The notes beneath the pieces were generated by a model. That model made no database searches. It saw only the letters and a list, made by a program, of their open reading frames with translations, and was not told the DNA's origin. DNA of 64,000 bases from positions 20,933,079-20,997,078 of the forward strand of contig CM049307.1 of NCBI GenBank assembly GCA_026874595.1, in the 5' to 3' direction. Within the stretch, counting starts at the first letter, position 1; each line of letters begins with the position of its first letter. This DNA comes from Sipunculus nudus. Its lineage: Eukaryota > Annelida > Sipuncula > Golfingiida > Sipunculidae. The position numbers and the translations under genes are program-made. Shown one piece after another: positions 62,201 through 64,000 of this stretch.

Positions 62201-63719
62201 CATGAAAGATAACCAGCAATTGGACAGTGGCAGCCATACTGAAATTCCAACAGGTCTGTAATTTGATAGGTCTGGAGACAACATAGGTACCAATCATCCC
62301 TGTGAATTTGGGAAAGCTGCAGTATGTTGTTGTTGAGTTATCGCGTGCGAAAGAAAATCAGCGATTGGGCTGTGGCGGCCATATTTGAATTCCGACAAGT
62401 CTGTAATTCAATAGGTCTGGAGCCAACATAGGTACCAATCATCCCTGTGAATTTGGGAAAGCTGCAGTATGTTGTTGTTGAGTAATTGCGTGAGAAAGTA
62501 AGTGTCACTGACGGAAGGACGGATGGACGGACTGACACGGTGATCACTATAAGGCACTGCTTGTCAAGCGGGGCCCTAATAATAGTTAATTTCATCAATG
62601 AGTCACGTAGTAAAAAAGCTAAGACTTACACATATGTGAACTGATAACAGAATATTACAGATAAAAATACTATATATACGAAGATTTAGCTCGCCATTGT
62701 AAATTAACATTCAAATACACATGGCCATCTATAATGTCTTCTTATTTTTTTTTAAAAGGAGATTTGTTATGCATTCAGACTTGGATTCATGTTCCAAATG
62801 ACTCTGACTCTAAGACAGCAGACCTGGACTTGAAGAACTCTTGACTTAGTCTTGACTGTTCTGGATGGGACTTGCATGGAGTGGACCCACTACATCACTG
62901 GTATATTGGTACTATGGTAACTGTTTGTTGAATATGTTATATTTTACTCATAAATTACATTTCTTAATGAAATATGGGGTGGGGTGGGGGGTAATTGTGC
63001 AACAAAAGATGACCAGCATTTCTTACCCTTCGACATGCAGCCAGATTCCATTCTTTTCACAGATGGTATGTATTTTGTCAAGGTTGTCATTCTGTCCCAG
63101 CACTGGTGTCCCTGAAGAAATTATATCAATACAAAGTAAACCATTTGTTCCTCCTGTGTAAGCATTAGATATTGAATCATAAGTCAAACCCCCAAAACAC
63201 TGACATATGCTGGTTTAAATAGGTGTACATACACAAAGACACCTCTTTACCTAACAGGAATCAAATACCGGTAGAAAATGAAAAATCCGATCAAAGTCAT
63301 AGTCCATCTATGAATTGATGTTTTTTTTTAATTATCTCTTGCTCATAAACTTTACCATTTACCCTTGATATAAGATAATAAATGCACACACACACAAATG
63401 AAAAATTGTACCCAAAATATATTACATTTAATACTGAAATGATTAGCTTAAGGAACTCCCTTTAAATGTTGCTTTATTTAACACATTTTGTAGGCCAGTT
63501 GTACATCTTACAAACACAGTTACTACACAGTAAATTCTATGCAAAACCAAGAAGTAAAATTGTTTGCCTTTGACTCAGATTACACTACACAGCTGTGGGA
63601 TATTACACTGGACCTAGATACAATACTGTATTCAGCTTACCAGCAAAGGCAACCATCAGCAGAGGGGTTTTGCCGGCAGCTTTATCATCCTCAATCATCT
63701 TCAATAATGAATCTGTGTC
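40933..63719 (-). CDS. PDXDC1: PDXDC1 (PLP-dependent decarboxylase domain-containing protein 1), 3' part, 15 exons
   Basis: The spliced minus-strand exons read as one frame from 63719 to a TAA stop at 40935-40933 and follow animal PDXDC1 in order. They cover the end of the large decarboxylase-like domain (NGIWLHVEG, LGAWLGLPAVP, LPLWISLQNLGYDG), the small domain (NPTVVFRY, FDSLNVWLAETL), the family-specific region (EVPHWAGLGAIQY, FLETMADVVKQGI, GILRQVPMVGSLLNWWSP, KGRTFNLASG) and a Ser-rich then acidic tail. Every junction has AG acceptor and GT donor (one GC donor), and the codon phase carries over at each. 605 codons plus stop are visible with the optional 27-codon exon, 578 without; the N-terminus lies past 64000. 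The family resembles glutamate-type group II decarboxylases, but the usual PLP lysine and aspartate are not conserved here, so catalysis is doubtful. The vertebrate protein is widely expressed and poorly understood. Family identification comes from memory of the human protein, not a search. Confidence 0.93.
41395..41560 (+). repeat. 'GACCACC' dispersed repeat in PDXDC1 intron
   Basis: Contains GTGACCACCTCAAAATAATG, GATGACCACCTTGAAAATCC and ACTGTATCAAGGTC, similar to 35190-35370. It lies within the last PDXDC1 intron. Confidence 0.55.
41919..42021 (-). CDS. PDXDC1: PDXDC1 exon m (hydrophobic signature)
   Basis: A 103-nt exon bounded by ttcctgcag and GTAAAT. It encodes GILRQVPMVGSLLNWWSPP and KDVEMKGRTFNLASG, nearly colinear with GVLRQIPVVGSVLNWFSPV and KGRTFNLTAG of human PDXDC1. 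This is the most conserved stretch outside the decarboxylase fold and was decisive for naming the gene. Confidence 0.94.
42294..42374 (-). CDS. Possible alternative PDXDC1 exon within the GC-AG intron
   Basis: Inside the 429-bp intron between exons l and m lies a stop-free 81-nt segment after a good acceptor (cattatttcag). It would encode FHNHRVVMEFNLGCYDGWE then HDYTDMRK. With the donor AAG|GTTAAG it is phase 0 and insertable without a frameshift. A stronger-looking donor 5 nt earlier (GTAAGG) would give 76 nt and a frameshift. The human protein has no equivalent. This is inference only, and it may be chance. Confidence 0.3.
42451..42543 (-). CDS. PDXDC1: PDXDC1 exon l, with a GC splice donor
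   Basis: A 93-nt exon (31 codons, phase 0) with acceptor gtttcag. It encodes FLETMADVVKQGIEAANAD and LKKENESKLMSE, matching LLENMTEVVRKGIQEAQVE. The homology and phase require the exon to end at GAG followed by GCAAGT, a GC-AG intron. A GT donor 5 nt upstream (AATGA|GTGAGG) would break the frame to the next exon. Confidence 0.9.
42625..47496. repeat. 23-bp minisatellite, about 4.9 kb, filling a PDXDC1 intron
   Basis: About 210 tandem units of a 23-bp monomer containing AACACAAGGTCTGTGACATG. Frequent variants are CTGTGCC, GTGTGCC, a 5-bp ACAAC insertion, and shortened units lacking ATGATG. It occupies about 92% of the intron between exons k and l. The monomer has no stop in any minus frame, and three monomers make 69 bp, so minus-strand frames of 100-457 codons with a 23-residue Cys/His-rich period (for example TLCSSCHRPCVHHVTDLVF) run through it. 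They are artefacts. Confidence 0.96.
42695..45842. repeat. 1574-bp higher-order duplication inside the 23-bp array
   Basis: Two adjacent copies (about 42695-44268 and 44269-45842). Rare variant monomers recur exactly 1574 bp apart: GAATATAAGGCATG at 43157 and 44731, and GAACACAAAACAAGG at 43641 and 45215. The second variant recurs again 1707 bp later at 46922 in a more diverged third segment. Confidence 0.88.
47837..47955 (-). CDS. PDXDC1: PDXDC1 exon k
   Basis: A 119-nt exon bounded by atctccag and GTCAGT, ending in phase 0. It encodes MSVDGMVCVRFGLITEETD and LEELVALVFTTGKEVEDSAE, matching the CLYVGMASDNVDAAELVETIA strand and helix of human PDXDC1. The intron that follows is about 5.3 kb and is almost entirely the 23-bp minisatellite. 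Confidence 0.92.
48330..48454 (-). CDS. PDXDC1: PDXDC1 exon j
   Basis: A 125-nt exon bounded by gtaatcag and GTAAGA. It encodes YIPDGILERKDTLTVKDRD and VNDLNRALVQQLKSSDSAF. It matches the human region holding ENIHAGLLKKLNELESDLTF: a linker plus helix leading into the C-terminal alpha/beta subdomain. Confidence 0.9.
49071..49242 (-). CDS. PDXDC1: PDXDC1 exon i
   Basis: A 172-nt exon bounded by tttgttccag and GTAAGT. It encodes FNTKPEDITKFLDHIKTHL, an amphipathic helix, and ends LVEVPHWAGLGAIQ, close to the family signature YVDDPNWSGIGVVRY. It ends in phase 2 and joins the next exon to give Q-Y-I-P. Confidence 0.92.
49712..49817 (-). CDS. PDXDC1: PDXDC1 exon h
   Basis: A 106-nt exon bounded by ctttcag and GTAAGT, phase 0 to phase 1. 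It encodes LAETLRRTNPQVHISAVDV then DKEGVSIRFSAIEAVH, matching GEQLKQLVPASGLTVMDLE and the EGTCLRFSP strand of human PDXDC1. Confidence 0.9.
49866..50062 (-). repeat. 'GACCACC' dispersed repeat with poly(G), in PDXDC1 intron
   Basis: On the minus strand it begins ACAGTGGAACCTGTCTCAAG and GACCACCTCTGTAATGAG and continues with 'aagaccactttggccag'. It is interrupted by a 13-bp homopolymer at 49992-50004. It resembles 35190-35370 and 41395-41560. Confidence 0.6.
50583..50707 (-). CDS. PDXDC1: PDXDC1 exon g (acidic linker)
   Basis: A 125-nt exon bounded by tttttcag and GTATGT. It begins with an acidic low-complexity stretch (EEQTDEADDNTEEDESDRD) and ends with PYFDSLNVW, the counterpart of the human DALNRW motif. 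The acidic insert differs from the human linker and is probably disordered. Confidence 0.88.
50847..51110 (+). repeat. Uninterrupted relative of the 29500/30851 repeat
   Basis: Contains CCTCTGTGATGAATGTGTGA, ACACAGCAATGTAGATAAAC and 'ttgcatatatggagttaaaaagtca', and ends 'aaacaaaacaaacag'. It lies in a PDXDC1 intron, carries a C13 run (51058-51070), and serves as the pre-insertion reference for the nested element at 29585. Confidence 0.75.
52008..52074 (-). CDS. PDXDC1: PDXDC1 exon f
   Basis: A 67-nt exon bounded by ctgattttcag-type acceptor (tttcag) and GTAAGT. It encodes IIYELENPTVVFRYVGPLP and ends in phase 1. It matches the VEDELSSPVVVFRFF strand that begins the small C-terminal domain in human PDXDC1. 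Confidence 0.9.
52937..52985 (+). repeat. CT-rich simple repeat
   Basis: TCTCTCTTTCTTTCTCTCTC-type polypyrimidine tract within a PDXDC1 intron. Confidence 0.9.
53176..53256 (-). CDS. PDXDC1: PDXDC1 candidate cassette exon (27 codons)
   Basis: An 81-nt open segment with a good acceptor (tttactacag) and donor (GTAAGT), phase 0 on both sides, so it can be included or skipped without a frameshift. It encodes SRRRKPPEEERPARG then LKEMLNRAISAL: a basic, Pro/Glu-rich stretch and a helix. The human protein has nothing here; the flanking exons join directly to give RNI-IIYELENPTVVF. I infer an alternative or lineage-specific exon. A chance ORF is possible, but its GC content and splice sites resemble the true exons. 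Confidence 0.6.
54865..54877 (+). promoter_or_regulatory. Perfect DR1 motif with G spacer
   Basis: AGGTCAGAGGTCA within the 53687-57792 element, in a PDXDC1 intron. It matches two AGGTCA half-sites one base apart. No functional evidence. Confidence 0.4.
55049..57690 (+). repeat. 336-bp tandem array, 8 units
   Basis: Units begin near 55049, 55391, 55737, 56074, 56410, 56746, 57081 and 57418, each with a form of CAGGTGGCGCCACCAGTCTG. Shared blocks are CATGATCAATATGTATGCC, GAGATATTGAAGTTTTTGTA, AAAGGATATGGGTAACAGAG and GATTCTAGGTCCAGT. The first units are the most diverged. The pairs 56074/56746 and 56410/57081 are the most alike, pointing to a two-unit (about 670-bp) duplication. Confidence 0.92.
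57692..57746 (+). repeat. (GGACAGAC)n tract
   Basis: Seven imperfect 8-bp units joining the last 336-bp module to the hairpin tail. Similar shorter tracts precede the tails at 30780, 34350 and 37917. Confidence 0.9.
57762..57792 (+). repeat. Terminal hairpin of the modular element
   Basis: TAGCTCAGATGACT, a 3-nt loop (TTC), AGTCAGCTGAGCTA; 13 of 14 bases pair. The same design is at 34384-34414, and near-copies are at 30819-30850, 16966 and 5058. Confidence 0.85.
57793..59675. other. Rest of PDXDC1 intron e
   Basis: Intronic DNA. It has three closely spaced GATATC sites (57804-57826) and small plus frames near 57912-58232 that I do not recognise. No exon of PDXDC1 is expected here. Confidence 0.5.
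59676..59726 (-). CDS. PDXDC1: PDXDC1 exon e
   Basis: A 51-nt micro-exon (17 codons, phase 0) bounded by tctacag and GTGAGT. It encodes GKQLSDELEKIEHIRNI, equivalent to the human CQLSQRLQESLKKVNYIK helix that ends the large domain. Confidence 0.85.
60561..60716 (-). CDS. PDXDC1: PDXDC1 exon d
   Basis: A 156-nt exon (52 codons, phase 0 at both ends) bounded by gtcacag and GTGAGT. It encodes TLYKTGDPEQSARVGLTVY and the conserved LPLWISLQNLGYDG helix, closely matching LPLWLSLQYLGLDG in human PDXDC1. The frame stays open above 60716, but the acceptor at 60717-60718 fits the upstream splice and the homology. Confidence 0.93.
61548..61668 (-). CDS. PDXDC1: PDXDC1 exon c (region of the lost PLP lysine)
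   Basis: A 121-nt exon with acceptor attttacag and donor GTATCC. It encodes SNLSTMMMYGVPTSVRSAK followed by TGDSMTVNLGAWLGLPAVP. In active relatives this position reads like SVT-x-NPHK-x-x-GVP with Lys binding PLP. Here H-K is replaced by G-A (Ala codon 61580-61578). The donor was chosen because it joins in frame to TLYKTGDPEQ of the next exon, giving the family pattern PAVP-x-x-TLYK. Confidence 0.92.
61676..61815. repeat. AT-rich simple-sequence tract
   Basis: ATAATAAATAATAATATAAC-type low-complexity DNA directly above the acceptor of PDXDC1 exon c. Confidence 0.75.
61903..62577. mobile_element. Element with AGGGCCCCGC inverted ends and ~147-bp tandem units
   Basis: The left end AGGGCCCCGCGTTTCTGC and right end AAGCGGGGCCCT are inverted over about 10 bp. 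The interior has three units of about 147 bp (near 62103, 62250 and 62398) with GTCTGTAATTCAATAGGTCT, CCAATCATCCCTGTGAATTT and GTATGTTGTTGTTGAGT, then a GACGGATGGACGG tract. The same end occurs at 5571. It lies in a PDXDC1 intron and has no open frame. Confidence 0.75.
63027..63111 (-). CDS. PDXDC1: PDXDC1 exon b (WLHVEG segment)
   Basis: An 85-nt exon bounded by ttcttcag and GTAAGA. It encodes TPVLGQNDNLDKIHTICEK then NGIWLHVEG. In active group II decarboxylases the equivalent motif is WLHVDAA, where Asp contacts the PLP ring nitrogen. Here the residue is Glu (codon at 63031-63029), as in human PDXDC1. Confidence 0.92.
63641..63719 (-). CDS. PDXDC1: PDXDC1 exon a (first exon visible in window)
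   Basis: A 79-nt exon with acceptor ttgtacag and donor GTAAGC. It encodes DTDSLLKMIEDDKAAGKTP followed by LLMVAFAG, matching the human stretch with the 'EKLIKDDIERGRLPLLL' pattern before the cofactor-binding Gly/Ala loop. It ends in phase 1 and joins the next exon as a Gly codon. No upstream exon is seen between 63720 and 64000. Confidence 0.88.
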
Positions 63720-64000
63720 CTGTACAACAAAGGTATACATATTATTACTATTTATATATGATTGGCTATCTACTGACATGTTCAAGTTTATTATCAGAAC
63801 AACAAAAAATTGATATTTATGACAAGAATCACATTTTAAACTTATACATGAGTGTTCCTTAATGATTTCTGTTAATAAATCTTCTACCACATTTGCTAAG
63901 TGCCAAGTACAACTGGCAATATGCTTAAGCATTATCTGACCTGCCATGCATTAATAATATGATATGTCTGATTATAAGGATCCATAATATTCTCTGGTCT

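Noticed and set aside
63720-64000. A further PDXDC1 exon at the window edge
   Set aside because: No minus-strand frame here matches the expected sequence before DTDSLLKM, and no suitable donor pairs with the 63720 acceptor. The next exon must lie beyond the window.

Overview
This window looks like nuclear DNA from an invertebrate animal, most likely a bivalve mollusc or another lophotrochozoan. The DNA is AT-rich, the one clear gene is split into many small exons with GT-AG borders, and most of the rest is made of modular dispersed repeats (GGACGGACAGAC-type tracts, AGCTCAGCTGA hairpin tails, gaccttgacctttgacc modules). The animal assignment is firm from the gene. The bivalve assignment is an inference from repeat style, and I cannot name a species.

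The only confidently recognised gene is the 3' part of PDXDC1 (pyridoxal-dependent decarboxylase domain-containing protein 1), on the minus strand between 63719 and the stop codon at 40933. I could read 14 consecutive core exons plus one optional cassette exon with reading frame and splice phase conserved throughout (605 codons plus stop with the cassette, 578 without). The N-terminal exons lie beyond position 64000. At the sites where group II decarboxylases carry the PLP lysine and the ring-contacting aspartate, this protein has Ala and Glu, so it is probably a pseudo-enzyme.

Layout: 1-36650 has no confident gene. It holds scattered repeats, a TA-flanked MITE, 82-bp and roughly 145-bp tandem repeats, a 1.27-kb element nested in an older repeat at 29585-30850, and two weak candidate exons (22241-22412 and 26497-26588, plus strand). 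36675-38475 is a composite transposon-like element with a second element inserted in it. 38775-40212 is a 48-bp minisatellite. 40633-40880 is the second copy of the MITE, immediately 3' of the PDXDC1 stop codon. 40933-64000 is PDXDC1. Its introns hold a 4.9-kb minisatellite of 23-bp units (42625-47496), which itself contains a 1574-bp tandem duplication, and a 4.1-kb modular element with eight copies of a 336-bp module (53687-57792).

The long Cys/His-rich open frames at 42516-47541 come from the stop-free 23-bp satellite and are not genes. I saw no rRNA, tRNA, CRISPR array, bacterial operon or viral genome. The most interesting items are the degenerate active site and two alternative-exon candidates of PDXDC1, one in a GC-AG intron; the higher-order satellite; perfect DR1 nuclear-receptor sites carried by dispersed repeats; and a 12-bp palindrome that recurs at unit borders of otherwise different repeat modules.
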